The notes below the pieces were generated by a model. That model had not been told where the DNA came from, made no database searches, and was given only the letters and a program-made list of their open reading frames with translations. From Rhizobium grahamii CCGE 502 (GTDB lineage: Bacteria > Pseudomonadota > Alphaproteobacteria > Rhizobiales > Rhizobiaceae), in assembly GCF_000298315.2 (NCBI RefSeq), contig NZ_AEYE02000011.1:301781-365780 (forward strand): a stretch of 64,000 nt of DNA, in the 5' to 3' direction. Made by a program: the position numbers and the translations under genes. Of this stretch, positions 9,209 to 19,975 are shown piece by piece; the stretch's first letter is position 1, and each line of letters opens with the position of its first letter.

Positions 9209-10297
9209 ATGAAGAACGGTTTGGAAGATGTCATCGCTGCTGAGACGCAGCTATCCGACGTGGACGGCGAAGCCGGTCGCCTGATCATCCGGGGCGTGTC
9301 GCTCGATCAGATCGTGTCGACGGCAACCTATGAAAGCATAGCCGCATTGCTGCTCGACGGACCAACGGAACGACATTTCAGCCTCGCAGAATTTGGCCCG
9401 CGGCTGGGCGAAATGCGAGAACACCTGTTCGTCCATCTCACGGCCCTCGATTCCGCAGCGCTGGGCCTGCCGCCTGTGGATGCGATGCGGGCTCTTATCG
9501 CTCGCCTGCCCGATGGCGACGACTTCGAGGCTGCTCTTCGATTGCTCGCAGCGCCCGCTGTCTTCCTGCCGGCGATAATCCGTCTGCAGGCCGGCCAGGA
9601 ACCGCTAGCGCCGGACGGTTCCCTGTCGCAGGCCGCTGACATCCTGCGTATGCTTACCGGCCAGTTGCCGAGTAAAGAGCAGACCGCGGCACTCGATGCC
9701 TACCTTGTCACGATCTCGGATCACGGTCTGAACGCCTCGACCTTCGCCGCGCGCGTTGTCACCTCGACGCACGCCGGCCTCACCTCGTCGGTGCTCGCGG
9801 CCATCAGCGCCCTCAAGGGACCGCTGCATGGCGGCGCACCAGGCCCGGTGCTCGATATGTTCGACGCGATCGGAACGAGCGCGAACGCACATGACTGGCT
9901 CAGCCGGGCGCTGGATCGCGGTGAGCGGCTGATGGGCTTCGGTCATCGGATCTACCGAGTGCGTGATCCACGCGCCGACGCTTTGAAGGAAGCCCTTCGA
10001 CCGCTAGTCTCCGCTGCACAAGTTGATCGCGACCGGATCGTCCTGGCGGAAGCCGTTGAACATGCGGCGCTCGCAATCCTCAAGGAACGCAAGCCGGGTC
10101 GACCACTCGATGTCAACGTCGAGTTCTACACGGCCCTTCTGCTCGATGCCCTGGGCTTTCCGCGCGGGTCATTTACCGGCGTGTTCGCAATCGGCCGGAC
10201 CGTTGGGTGGATCGCGCATGCGCGCGAGCAGGCCCTCGAAGGTCGGCTTATCCGCCCGCGTTCAGTCTATATCGGGCCGGTGCCGCAAGCCGCCTGA
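9209..10297 (+). CDS. Citrate synthase / methylcitrate synthase family protein
   Basis: A 362-residue short-form citrate synthase condensing acetyl- or propionyl-CoA with oxaloacetate. Active-site motifs are DHGLNAST, LKGPLHGGAP, the oxaloacetate-binding GFGHRIYRVRDPRA and the late NVEFYTALLLD. In the last motif Glu replaces the Asp of most citrate synthases. The start ATG follows an AAGGAG ribosome site. It is a paralogue of the divergent upstream gene but has no helix-turn-helix. Neither is the long hexameric GltA type, so a separate housekeeping gltA probably lies elsewhere. Whether it favours citrate or methylcitrate cannot be read from sequence. Confidence 0.92.
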   Translation: MKNGLEDVIAAETQLSDVDGEAGRLIIRGVSLDQIVSTATYESIAALLLDGPTERHFSLAEFGPRLGEMREHLFVHLTALDSAALGLPPVDAMRALIARLPDGDDFEAALRLLAAPAVFLPAIIRLQAGQEPLAPDGSLSQAADILRMLTGQLPSKEQTAALDAYLVTISDHGLNASTFAARVVTSTHAGLTSSVLAAISALKGPLHGGAPGPVLDMFDAIGTSANAHDWLSRALDRGERLMGFGHRIYRVRDPRADALKEALRPLVSAAQVDRDRIVLAEAVEHAALAILKERKPGRPLDVNVEFYTALLLDALGFPRGSFTGVFAIGRTVGWIAHAREQALEGRLIRPRSVYIGPVPQAA

Positions 10298-10347
10298 GCG
10301 GGGGAATAGCGCGGCGGTCGCCGAGCTATCTGCACCCTTACTGAAAA

Positions 10348-10376
10348 GGCCGCCTAGCTGACGTTGCCGGGCGGCC
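10348..10376. terminator. Hairpin between convergent citrate synthase and pyrG
   Basis: GGCCGCC (10348-10354) pairs with GGCGGCC (10370-10376) around a 15-base loop. Short A-rich and T-rich flanks on either side suit a bidirectional terminator between two convergent genes. Confidence 0.6.
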
Positions 10377-10385
10377 CCTTCTTAA

Positions 10386-12062
<1,677 letters not shown>

Positions 12063-12100
12063 TCATTTCCAGAATTTTTGGCGCCAGCGCGGAATCTAAA

Positions 12101-12134
12101 CAAAAGAAAACCGGCAGGCCCGAGGGCCTGCCGG
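12101..12134 (-). terminator. Intrinsic terminator after secG
   Basis: A perfect 11-base stem (12111-12121 with 12124-12134, CCGGCAGGCCC arm) with a two-base gap; the real loop opens to four or more bases. On the minus strand it is followed by TTTTCTTTTG (12101-12110), a classical intrinsic terminator for the secG transcript. Confidence 0.85.
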
Positions 12135-12154
12135 CGGTTTATGCTGTATGCCGC

Positions 12155-12682
12155 TTACTGCCCGCTTGGGACGGTGGCGGGTGCCGGAGCAGCAGGTGTG
12201 GTGGCCTGCGGTGCCGCCGGAGCAGTCTGAGTAGATGCGGGTGCCGATGTCGTCGGCGCTGCCGGTGCCGTTGCCGCCGGAGCGGTTGCGGCGGGCGCTG
12301 CAGGAGCCGGAGCGGATTCGCCGCCGGTCGGAACGCCGTTGTTGCTTTGCGGGGCTGGTGCTGCCGGAGCGGCGTTACCGTTCTGGCCGCCGAGCGAGTC
12401 GAGAATACCCTTGCCCTGCCCGCTCGTCGCCGGAATGCGGTTCAGAATATCCGTCGGACGGCTCTCGTAGCGATTAAGCACACCGAGACCGAGCGAGGTG
12501 ATGAAGAACAGCGCCGCGAGGATCGCGGTGGTGCGCGTCAGCGCATTGGCTGTGCCACGGGCGGACATGAAGCCCGAGCCACCGCCGATACCGAGGCCGC
12601 CGCCTTCCGAGCGCTGGATGAGCACGACGCCGACAAGCGCCAGCACGATCATGAGATGGATGACAATCAAAACGGTCTGCAT
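12155..12682 (-). CDS. secG: Preprotein translocase subunit SecG
   Basis: SecG is the small third subunit of the SecYEG membrane channel. The ATG of MQTVLIVIHL gives 175 residues. Two membrane helices are seen (about 1-22 and 50-72), joined by the conserved VVLIQRSEGGGLG and GGGSGFMSARG loop. The C-terminal 85 residues form a long Ala/Pro/Thr-rich tail typical of rhizobial SecG and of low complexity. The gene lies between tpiA and pyrG in the order seen in many Rhizobiaceae, with a strong terminator just past its stop. Confidence 0.95.
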   Translation of the reverse strand: MQTVLIVIHLMIVLALVGVVLIQRSEGGGLGIGGGSGFMSARGTANALTRTTAILAALFFITSLGLGVLNRYESRPTDILNRIPATSGQGKGILDSLGGQNGNAAPAAPAPQSNNGVPTGGESAPAPAAPAATAPAATAPAAPTTSAPASTQTAPAAPQATTPAAPAPATVPSGQ

Positions 12683-12789
12683 GGGTCCAGTCCTGCCCAC
12701 ACGCGCGGCGGGCATAAAGTAAAATTCTGGCGCTCTTTACATGAGGTCATCAGCTATTCCAAGCCCTTCGGCTCGGAATATACACGGCT

Positions 12790-13560
12790 CTAGTCAAGCA
12801 GCGCTTCGTATGCGCCGTAGATGGCAAGGAAGTCCGCCACTTTCAAGCTCGCGCCGCCAATCAGAGCGCCATCGACATTCGCGACGCCCATCAATTCCTT
12901 GGCGTTGCTAGGCTTGACCGAGCCACCGTAGAGAATCCGAACTTTTTTGCCGGCGTCGCCGAAACGGGCGACGAGCTCGGAACGCATGAAGGCATGCGCC
13001 TTCTCGACGTCTTCCACCGTCGGCGTCACGCCGGTACCGATCGCCCATACGGGCTCGTAGGCAATGACCGTATTCTCTGCCGTTGCGCTCTCCGGTACAG
13101 AGGCGGAAAGCTGGCGCTTGATGATGTCGAGGGTCTGACCCGCCTTGCGCTCGTCAGCCGTTTCGCCAATGCACACGATCGCCGTCAATTCTGCTGCAAA
13201 GGCAGCCTCGGCCTTGGCGCGAACAAGATGGTCTGTCTCGGCATGGTCCGTGCGACGTTCAGAATGGCCGACAATGACATAGGTACCGAAGCAGTCGGCA
13301 ATCATCTCGGCCGAGATATCGCCAGTGTGGGCACCCGAAGGTTTCTGGTGGCAATCCTGCGCGCCGATCGCAAGTGGGCTGTCGGTTGAGAGCGCCGTAG
13401 CGACATAAAGCAAGGTTGCCGGTGGGCAGATCAGCGCCTCCACCTTGGCGGAAAGTGGTCCCTGAACGCCTTCCGCGATCGCCTTGATCTGGTCCAGGGA
13501 GGCACGCGTGCCATTCATCTTCCAGTTTCCCGCCACGAGCGGACGCACGTCAGGTGTCAT
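12790..13560 (-). CDS. tpiA: Triosephosphate isomerase
   Basis: TpiA interconverts dihydroxyacetone phosphate and glyceraldehyde 3-phosphate. Starting at [17 protein letters not shown] gives 256 residues, the normal size; a 16-codon upstream extension has no family support. Catalytic residues are all present: Asn/Lys in NWKMNG, His in VGHSERR, Glu in [12 protein letters not shown], and the phosphate-gripping GGSVK and GALIGGASL. It precedes secG and pyrG on the same strand. Confidence 0.98.
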   Translation of the reverse strand: MTPDVRPLVAGNWKMNGTRASLDQIKAIAEGVQGPLSAKVEALICPPATLLYVATALSTDSPLAIGAQDCHQKPSGAHTGDISAEMIADCFGTYVIVGHSERRTDHAETDHLVRAKAEAAFAAELTAIVCIGETADERKAGQTLDIIKRQLSASVPESATAENTVIAYEPVWAIGTGVTPTVEDVEKAHAFMRSELVARFGDAGKKVRILYGGSVKPSNAKELMGVANVDGALIGGASLKVADFLAIYGAYEALLD

Positions 13561-13752
13561 GCCAGCCTTCCAATCTTCCATGTATGCCCGGGGGCTTAGC
13601 AAAAGCACCGGTCAATGAAAAGGTTTTGCACCTTTCCTAAGGGAAATAAGCGGGGCTTTGTTCGCAAACACTTAAAATTTCCACCGGATGTTGCTGAAAA
13701 TCATAGGCCAGAGCGACAGATAGGCATGCCTTTCTCGTGAGCCGAGCAAGCT

Positions 13753-14643
13753 TCAGGAACCCAATATCCAGTTCAGCGTCCGACGCCAATCGATCATCCG
13801 GATCGGCGTTCCGTGGTTGCCGGTCTCGTAGAGCGCGAAATGCGTTGGGTATCCGGCTTTCAGAAGCTTTTCGAAGAGCGCCTGCTGGGCGGTGGCCGCA
13901 TAGACCGGATCGCGGCTGCCATGCGCGAACCAAAGCGGCAGCTTGGCCTTGGCGAAGGAACTCTTGGCAAAATCCGGATCGGCAACGCCGCTCAGGATCA
14001 CCATCCCTTTGAGGTGCTTTACGCTATCGGCGTCGCGGCTGAGACCCCAACAGATCTGGCTCCCCATCGACGCACACGCCAGGATAACCGGCTTGCCGGG
14101 TGACTGTGCGGCGGCGTAGCGGATCAGTTCCTCGATTGTTGCCACGCCGTCGCTGCCGAAACTCTTGACCGACGGTGAGTAGTAAACGCCGCCATTGCCA
14201 GCCACGAGATTTTTGAGGCGATTGAAATTGCCGCCGAAACTGTAGTCGTTTGCGCCAAGGCGCCGGTCGCCGTTTCTCCCGTGAATGAAGATCACGGTGA
14301 ATGCAGCTCCGGCGCCTTGTCCTACCCTGGTGACATCGAGCTTTTGGGCACCCAATTGCAACGTCTCGTCCGATTGGAGCTTTCGAACGCCGAGGGACAC
14401 GTATTTCTGTTGGGCCCGTTTCTCCGGTACTCGGTCACGACCGTTGATGTCGCGCATCTCGTCGTACTCGATCAGGTCGAACGCGCCGTCCTTGCTCGTC
14501 TGCAGCACATTTTGTGTGGAAAAGAGATCGTCCTTGTAAGGGGGGAGACGCTCAGCCGTCTGGCTACTTGCTCCCGTCGCCAGAAAAAAGGCCGCAATTG
14601 CGGCGATAATGCTGTAATGACTTGTGGACATTCGCATGCGCAT
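13753..14643 (-). CDS. Secreted alpha/beta-hydrolase-like protein
   Basis: About 296 residues from the first of three closely spaced ATG codons (14643, 14637, 14631); longer in-frame readings would run through the parE start and lack hydrolase character. A signal peptide ends near TGASSQTA. The fold shows FIHGRNGDRR as the oxyanion strand, a nucleophile elbow with Ser in ACASMGSQ, and late Asp and His in GSRDPVY and GNHGTPIR, a full catalytic triad. Substrate unknown. It is divergent from parE. Confidence 0.82.
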   Translation of the reverse strand: MRMRMSTSHYSIIAAIAAFFLATGASSQTAERLPPYKDDLFSTQNVLQTSKDGAFDLIEYDEMRDINGRDRVPEKRAQQKYVSLGVRKLQSDETLQLGAQKLDVTRVGQGAGAAFTVIFIHGRNGDRRLGANDYSFGGNFNRLKNLVAGNGGVYYSPSVKSFGSDGVATIEELIRYAAAQSPGKPVILACASMGSQICWGLSRDADSVKHLKGMVILSGVADPDFAKSSFAKAKLPLWFAHGSRDPVYAATAQQALFEKLLKAGYPTHFALYETGNHGTPIRMIDWRRTLNWILGS

Positions 14644-14855
14644 GGTTCCCTGAGCCTTCTGGCCGCTTGCCATTCCACGCCCGCCAACGCAAACCATTTC
14701 CTGAGAAAGTCCGCCTGATCGGGCGGCGTCGCGTAAGAAGGCGGTTTCTGGCAGAATTCGCCTGATTCGCAAACGTGACATCAAATGCGGTGATTTTGGG
14801 TCAGGCATGGCATAAGCCGCCTGCCCCCGAACAGGATGAAGATCTGAACGGCCCC

Positions 14856-16937
14856 ATGGACGATAGCAACGACCTCTTTTCCGGAATGCCACTGACACAG
14901 AAGCAGGAGGAGACCCCAAAGTCTGCTGAGTTGCCGAAGGCGGCGGCTGCGGCCCCCGTGGAGGCACCCGCTGCAACGTCGCGTCCGGCACCCGTGACGT
15001 CGACATCGGATGACTATGGCGCATCCTCGATCCGCGTTCTTGAGGGGCTTGAGCCCGTTCGCATGCGCCCGGGCATGTACATCGGCGGCACCGACGAGAA
15101 GGCACTGCACCATCTGTTCGCCGAAGTCATTGACAACTCAATGGACGAAGCCGTAGCCGGCCACGCCAATTTTATCGAAGTTTACCTCGATCTCCAAGGC
15201 TATCTAACGGTCACCGACAACGGTCGCGGCATTCCGGTCGAAAACCATCCGCAGGTTCCCGGCAAGTCGACCCTTGAGGTCATCATGACCAAGCTGCATG
15301 CGGGCGGCAAATTCGACGGTAAGGCGTATGAGACGTCAGGCGGTCTACATGGGGTCGGTGTATCGGTCGTCAACGCCCTCTCCGATTTCATGGAAGTGGA
15401 GGTCGCGCGCAACCGCAAGCTCTATCGCCAGCGTTTCTCGCGCGGCCTGCCGCAGGGCGGCTTGGAAGAGCTTGGCGATGTCCACAACCGCCGCGGAACG
15501 CGGGTGCGTTTCCATCCCGACCCTCAGATTTTTGGTGAGCATGCCAAGTTCGATCCCGGCCGCGTTTTCCGCATGGCCCGTTCCAAGGCCTACCTGTTCG
15601 GTGGCGTGGAAATCCGGTGGAGCTGCGAAGAAGGTGTTCTGCCGCAGGGCTCCGAGGTACCAGACAAGGCGGTTTTTCACTTCCCCGGCGGCCTGAAGGA
15701 CTATCTCCAGGCGACGATGGGCAAGGAGTTCACGGTCACCCGCGAAATCTTTGCCGGCAAGACGGAAAAAACAAGCGGTCACGGCTCGCTGGAATGGGCG
15801 ATCACTTGGTATGGCGGCGACCCGCAGGTCCATTCCTATTGCAATACCATTCCAACGCCCGAAGGTGGCACGCATGAAGCCGGCCTGCGCATAGCGCTCA
15901 CCAAGGGCCTGAAGAACTACGCAGAACTGACTCAGAACAAGCGTGCAGCCCAGATCACCACAGACGACGTGATGATTTCCGCCGTCGGCATGCTTTCGGT
16001 CTTCATCCGCGAGCCGGAGTTCGTTGGACAGACGAAAGACAAGCTGGCGACTGTTGAGGCTCAACGCATCGTCGAGAACGCGCTTCGCGACCCCTTCGAC
16101 CACTACCTTGCCGACAATCCCAACGAAGCGGCCAAGCTGCTCGACTGGGTAATAGAGCGCGCGGAAGAACGGCTGCGTCGCCGTAAGGAAAAGGAAGTCA
16201 ACCGCAAGACGGCCGTGCGCAAGCTGCGGCTGCCCGGAAAGCTCGCCGACTGCGCTCAGAACACCGCGGAGGGCGCCGAGCTTTTCATCGTCGAAGGTGA
16301 CTCGGCAGGCGGCTCCGCCAAACAGGCGCGCAACCGCGCCAACCAAGCCATTCTTCCGCTGCGCGGCAAGATTCTAAACGTTGCCAGCGCCGGTCGCGAA
16401 AAGCTTGGAGCAAACCAACAGCTCGCGGATCTAAGCCAGGCGCTCGGCTGCGGAACACGTTCGAAGTACCGCGAGGAAGACCTTCGCTACGAGCGCATTA
16501 TCGTCATGACCGATGCCGACGTCGACGGTGCTCACATCGCCTCGCTGCTGATCACATTCTTCTATCAGGAGATGCCGGAACTGGTTCGCGGCGGTCACCT
16601 GTTCCTCGCTGTGCCGCCGCTCTACAAGATCACTCAGGGCGCTAAATCCGCCTACGCCCGCGATGACGCACACCGGGCCGAGTTGATGGAGACCGAGTTC
16701 AAGGGCAAGGCGAAGGTCGAAATCAGCCGCTTCAAAGGCCTCGGGGAAATGCTGCCGGCACAGCTCAAGGAAACCACCATGGATCCCAGCAAGCGCACGC
16801 TGTTGCGGGTGGTGATTGACGAGGTGGATTTCGAGGGAACGCGCACCGCAGTAGACGACCTGATGGGAACGAAGCCGGAGGCCCGCTTCCGTTTCATTCA
16901 GGATCGTGCCGCCTTTGCGGAAAACCTCGATATCTAA
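14856..16937 (+). CDS. parE: DNA topoisomerase IV subunit B
   Basis: ParE is the ATPase subunit of topoisomerase IV, which separates replicated chromosomes. I start at the ATG of MDDSNDLFSG (693 residues); a GTG 27 codons upstream also leaves the frame open and no ribosome site decides between them. Motifs: RPGMYIGGTD, the GHKL ATP site EVIDNSMDEA and DNGRGIP, GLHGVGVSVVNAL, the TOPRIM EGDSAGGSAK and TDADVDGAHI, and FKGLGEM near the end. The N-terminal 60 residues are Ala/Pro-rich and low in complexity, as in related species. Confidence 0.96.
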   Translation: MDDSNDLFSGMPLTQKQEETPKSAELPKAAAAAPVEAPAATSRPAPVTSTSDDYGASSIRVLEGLEPVRMRPGMYIGGTDEKALHHLFAEVIDNSMDEAVAGHANFIEVYLDLQGYLTVTDNGRGIPVENHPQVPGKSTLEVIMTKLHAGGKFDGKAYETSGGLHGVGVSVVNALSDFMEVEVARNRKLYRQRFSRGLPQGGLEELGDVHNRRGTRVRFHPDPQIFGEHAKFDPGRVFRMARSKAYLFGGVEIRWSCEEGVLPQGSEVPDKAVFHFPGGLKDYLQATMGKEFTVTREIFAGKTEKTSGHGSLEWAITWYGGDPQVHSYCNTIPTPEGGTHEAGLRIALTKGLKNYAELTQNKRAAQITTDDVMISAVGMLSVFIREPEFVGQTKDKLATVEAQRIVENALRDPFDHYLADNPNEAAKLLDWVIERAEERLRRRKEKEVNRKTAVRKLRLPGKLADCAQNTAEGAELFIVEGDSAGGSAKQARNRANQAILPLRGKILNVASAGREKLGANQQLADLSQALGCGTRSKYREEDLRYERIIVMTDADVDGAHIASLLITFFYQEMPELVRGGHLFLAVPPLYKITQGAKSAYARDDAHRAELMETEFKGKAKVEISRFKGLGEMLPAQLKETTMDPSKRTLLRVVIDEVDFEGTRTAVDDLMGTKPEARFRFIQDRAAFAENLDI

Positions 16938-16943
16938 CGCCGC

Positions 16944-17399
16944 TTAGTCGAGACGCACGGCAATTTCCGTCTTCACCGAGTTGGCGAGGAAGCATAGCTC
17001 GTGAGCCTCGTGGTGAAGCTTCTCTTCGATCTCGCGGCTCGGCCTGTCGCTGGCATAGATGACCCGCGGGCGAAGCTCGACGCGGCTCACCATTGTCTTG
17101 CCTTGCACGATTTCCATGATGCCCGTTGCGGCGTCGGCATAGCTGTCGACCATGATGCGTTTCTTTGATGCGAGCCACAGGTAGAACAGCATGTGGCAGC
17201 TTGACAGCGCCGCAACATAGGCCTCTTCCGGATCCACGTTTTCGGCCACGGCATAAGGCAGCGGCACATTATGCGGCGAGGCGGAAGCAGCGACAACAGC
17301 CCCACCATCGAAGGACCATTTATGTCCGCGGCTGTAGCGTCCGTCGATGAAGCTTGCCTCACCCCGCTCCCACGCGACTTCTGCGGAAAACCTCGTCAT
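16944..17399 (-). CDS. OsmC/Ohr family peroxidase-like protein
   Basis: A 151-residue OsmC-fold protein, probably reducing organic hydroperoxides with two cysteines. The first conserved Cys is in ALSSCHMLFYL and the second in HELCFLANS, at the spacing of the family; the N-terminal strand region HKWSFDGG and the segment SPHNVPLP are also typical. It is the second gene of a pair: the GntR regulator upstream ends two bases before it, so the two are co-transcribed and the regulator probably controls it. Confidence 0.93.
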   Translation of the reverse strand: MTRFSAEVAWERGEASFIDGRYSRGHKWSFDGGAVVAASASPHNVPLPYAVAENVDPEEAYVAALSSCHMLFYLWLASKKRIMVDSYADAATGIMEIVQGKTMVSRVELRPRVIYASDRPSREIEEKLHHEAHELCFLANSVKTEIAVRLD

Positions 17400-17401
17400 T
17401 G

Positions 17402-18019
17402 TTATTCTCCCTCGCGCGTCAGGCGCGCTGTTGTCATCTGCAAATGATCCGATAGGGCTTGCAAGGCGGCGGTTTCGTCGCGACGTCCACAGGCCTTGAC
17501 GATGGCACTGTGCTCGGCGTGGAGGACGACGCGCTCGTCGGAGCCTTTCGGCTGCCTCGAATAGGCTCGGCGCGACTCCCTCCGCAGGTTGTCGATCATG
17601 GAAACAAGGCGTGCATTTCTGCAGTGCCCATAGAGCGTCCGATGAAATGCGACATCCAGCTCCTCGAGGACAGCAGGGTCCTCCTCTTCCACCAGATCCT
17701 CGTTGAGGCGCCGCGCTTTGCGTAGGTCGGCCTCGCTGAGCACTGGCAGTGACGCGCTTAGCGCCATGCTCTCCAACGCAGCACGGATCTCGGCAAGTTC
17801 ACGCGCCTGTTCTTCGGTGAAACCGGCTACAGCAAGACTTCTGTCCGGTCGACGATCGAGCAGGCCGGATGCCAGCAGCCGATCAAGCGCCCGGCGGATC
17901 GGCTGGCGACTCACACCGAATCGTTCGGCCAGAAGCTCTTGCTTCAAGACGGTTCCGGGAGAGAGGCTGCCACTCTCAATTTCTCGACGGAGCGCTGTCG
18001 CAATTTTGTTTGGATCCAT
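17402..18019 (-). CDS. GntR-family transcriptional regulator (FCD subfamily)
   Basis: A repressor-type protein with an N-terminal winged helix (IATALRREIESGSLSPG, LAERFGVSRQPIRRALDRLLASGLL) and an FCD ligand-binding domain (LAEIRAALESMAL, DVAFHRTLYGHC, LHAEHSAIVKAC with metal-binding His residues). I favour the ATG at 18019 (206 residues); an in-frame ATG 19 codons upstream (18076) is possible and neither has a good ribosome site. The chosen start lies inside a perfect 20-base palindrome, which would make the gene strongly autoregulated. The OsmC gene follows in the same operon. Confidence 0.9.
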   Translation of the reverse strand: MDPNKIATALRREIESGSLSPGTVLKQELLAERFGVSRQPIRRALDRLLASGLLDRRPDRSLAVAGFTEEQARELAEIRAALESMALSASLPVLSEADLRKARRLNEDLVEEEDPAVLEELDVAFHRTLYGHCRNARLVSMIDNLRRESRRAYSRQPKGSDERVVLHAEHSAIVKACGRRDETAALQALSDHLQMTTARLTREGE

Positions 18020-18028
18020 GGATCCAAA
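18009..18028. promoter_or_regulatory. Palindromic operator overlapping the GntR start: tandem TGGATCCA octamers
   Basis: A perfect 20-base palindrome built of two adjacent copies of the self-complementary octamer TGGATCCA (18011-18018 and 18019-18026) flanked by TT and AA. It covers a possible start codon of the GntR gene. GntR-family regulators bind palindromes of this size, so autoregulation is the simplest reading. Confidence 0.65.
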
Positions 18029-18222
18029 GTAACGTATCAAACGAATTTTGACAACATCCCTACGGGATTCTGTCATACTGATTGCGGACAACGGGGTTAA
18101 GGAGCGTAGTGAAGATCGTCGGGATTTCTAACGCGGTGTCGACGGCATAAATCGGTCATTGCGCTTGCGCCCGAGGGATGCATAGCCCATATCCATAGTC
18201 AAAATAGGGGGAAAAGAACGAC

Positions 18223-19401
18223 GTGAGCCTTCCGAACAACAATATCCAGCGAGAGTCGCGATGGCTCGGCCCTTCAGGCCCTGCCCGCACGCCTCTAATT
18301 CCCTCGATCTCTGCAGCTCGCTGGCTGCTGGTTCTCGTTGTCGCGGCTGGCGTCTACTTCTTCTACGGCTTTGCTGTTCCAGTGCTGGCCGCGCTTGTCA
18401 TTGGTTTTGCAAGCTGGCCGCTTTATCGCCGGTTGCTCGAGCGTGTCAGCGGAAACACGACAATCGCCGCCACTATCGCGATTGTCCTGATCGTCACATT
18501 CCTCGTCTTGCCGATCGTTTTCGCCGTGACCTACACGACAGGAGAGGTGCGGGAATGGGTCGCCTGGGCGGTGCATGCAAACAGATCGGGCGCTCCAACG
18601 CCACAGTGGATCATCGCCCTGCCCTTCGCCGGTCCTTACCTCGATGAGCTATGGACCAAATATATTGGCAGCCCCGGTTCAATGGGTGAGGTCATCCAGG
18701 CCGTCAGCGGAGCCAATATTGGCAACATCTATCGGGCGATTCTGGCGGCAGGCGGCGGCGCCTTTCATCTGCTGCTAACGCTGCTTTTCATGCTGATCGC
18801 GTTGTTCTTCGTCTATCGTGACGGCTCCGCGTTCTCACGGCAGATCGACATGCTGGGCGAGCGCATCCTCCCGAACCGGTGGGAACGGATTTCCCGCGTC
18901 GTCCCGGCAACCATCAGCTCGACCGTCATGGGCATGACGCTGATTGCGATCGGTGAAGGCATCGTGCTTGGCGTCGCGTACTGGATCGCAGGCGTCCCCT
19001 CGCCCGTGACGCTGGGTGTCCTGACCGGCATCATGGCCTTGATACCTGGCGGCGCGCCGCTCTCGTTTACCCTGGTGTCAGTCTATCTACTGGCCAGCGG
19101 CTCTCACATTGCAGGTGTCGGTCTCTTCGTTTGGGGAACGGTCGAACTCTTCATTGTCGACAAGACGCTGCGTCCGAAGCTCGTCGGCGGTCCGATCAAG
19201 CTACCATTCCTGCCGACGTTCTTCGGCCTCGTCGGTGGTGTGAAGACCATGGGCTTTCTCGGCCTTTTCATCGGGCCGGTGCTGATGGCGCTCATCGTCG
19301 CGATCTGGCGTGAGTGGATGCACGAGGTGCGCAACGCCGAAAGCGGTCCACAAGTCATGATCGACGAACAGGCGCCGCCCACATCCCGCGCGGCTGAATG
19401 A
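18223..19401 (+). CDS. AI-2E family (PerM-like) membrane permease
   Basis: A 392-residue inner-membrane protein with about eight predicted helices: two early (SAARWLLVLVVAAGVYFF, VPVLAALVIGFASWPL), one near 85-110, a middle cytoplasmic or periplasmic segment, and a C-terminal cluster. Family signatures are FFVYRDG, GEGIVLGVAYWIAGVP, LTGIMALIPGGAPLSF and, late, FFGLVGGVKTMGFLGLFIGPV. Members export small solutes or act in sodium-proton exchange; the substrate here is unknown. The start is GTG, preceded by a purine-rich GGGGGAAAAG. The stop abuts that of a convergent gene. Confidence 0.9.
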   Translation: MSLPNNNIQRESRWLGPSGPARTPLIPSISAARWLLVLVVAAGVYFFYGFAVPVLAALVIGFASWPLYRRLLERVSGNTTIAATIAIVLIVTFLVLPIVFAVTYTTGEVREWVAWAVHANRSGAPTPQWIIALPFAGPYLDELWTKYIGSPGSMGEVIQAVSGANIGNIYRAILAAGGGAFHLLLTLLFMLIALFFVYRDGSAFSRQIDMLGERILPNRWERISRVVPATISSTVMGMTLIAIGEGIVLGVAYWIAGVPSPVTLGVLTGIMALIPGGAPLSFTLVSVYLLASGSHIAGVGLFVWGTVELFIVDKTLRPKLVGGPIKLPFLPTFFGLVGGVKTMGFLGLFIGPVLMALIVAIWREWMHEVRNAESGPQVMIDEQAPPTSRAAE

Positions 19402-19890
19402 TCAGGCCAGTTGTTTTTCCATGAACAGGCTAAGCGGATCTGGAAGATAGCTGCCGAACGGCTCGATTTGGACATAGCCGTATTTGCTGTAAAGAGCGAT
19501 TGCTTCCGGCTGGTAGATGCCGGTTTCGAGCCTGACGGCCCGGAGCCTCTTTTCTACCGCTATCGCTTCGAGCGCGCTCATGAGTTTGCTCGCCACCTTC
19601 AAGCCGCGCGCCTTGGGGTCGACGAACATGCGCTTGATTTCCGCGGTCCCGTCACCCGCCTCCGCCAGCGCGCAACAGCCAACGATCTCTCCGTCGTGGC
19701 GGGCGACGAAGAAGCTGACCGTCGGCTTCTCCAACGATGAGACATCGACGAGGTGATTGCTTTCCGGCGGATAAAGCGACTGCGCGTAGGAATCGGACAT
19801 GTCGAGCAGGCGAAGTACGCCTTCCTGACGAGGTGGTTCCAGGGCGATTGAAAGGGACACGGGATTTCCTATGTTAGGCGCGCCCTGCAT
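19402..19890 (-). CDS. GNAT-family N-acetyltransferase
   Basis: A 162-residue acetyl-CoA-dependent acetyltransferase. The CoA-binding motif A is KRMFVDPKARGLKVASKLMSAL, preceded by the strand IVGCCALAE and followed by RLETGIYQPEAIALYSKYGY, the classic GNAT series. The N-terminal segment SNHLVDVSSLEKP resembles YhbS/small-molecule acetyltransferases. Substrate unknown. The gene runs tail to tail with the AI-2E permease, with no bases between the stop codons. Confidence 0.9.
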   Translation of the reverse strand: MQGAPNIGNPVSLSIALEPPRQEGVLRLLDMSDSYAQSLYPPESNHLVDVSSLEKPTVSFFVARHDGEIVGCCALAEAGDGTAEIKRMFVDPKARGLKVASKLMSALEAIAVEKRLRAVRLETGIYQPEAIALYSKYGYVQIEPFGSYLPDPLSLFMEKQLA

Positions 19891-19975
19891 GACGAAAAGT
19901 TAATGCGGCACGCCTTCATTCTGTTGGAATTTCAGCATCTAACAGGCAGAGTTTCAATATTCAAAAGGCAATATT

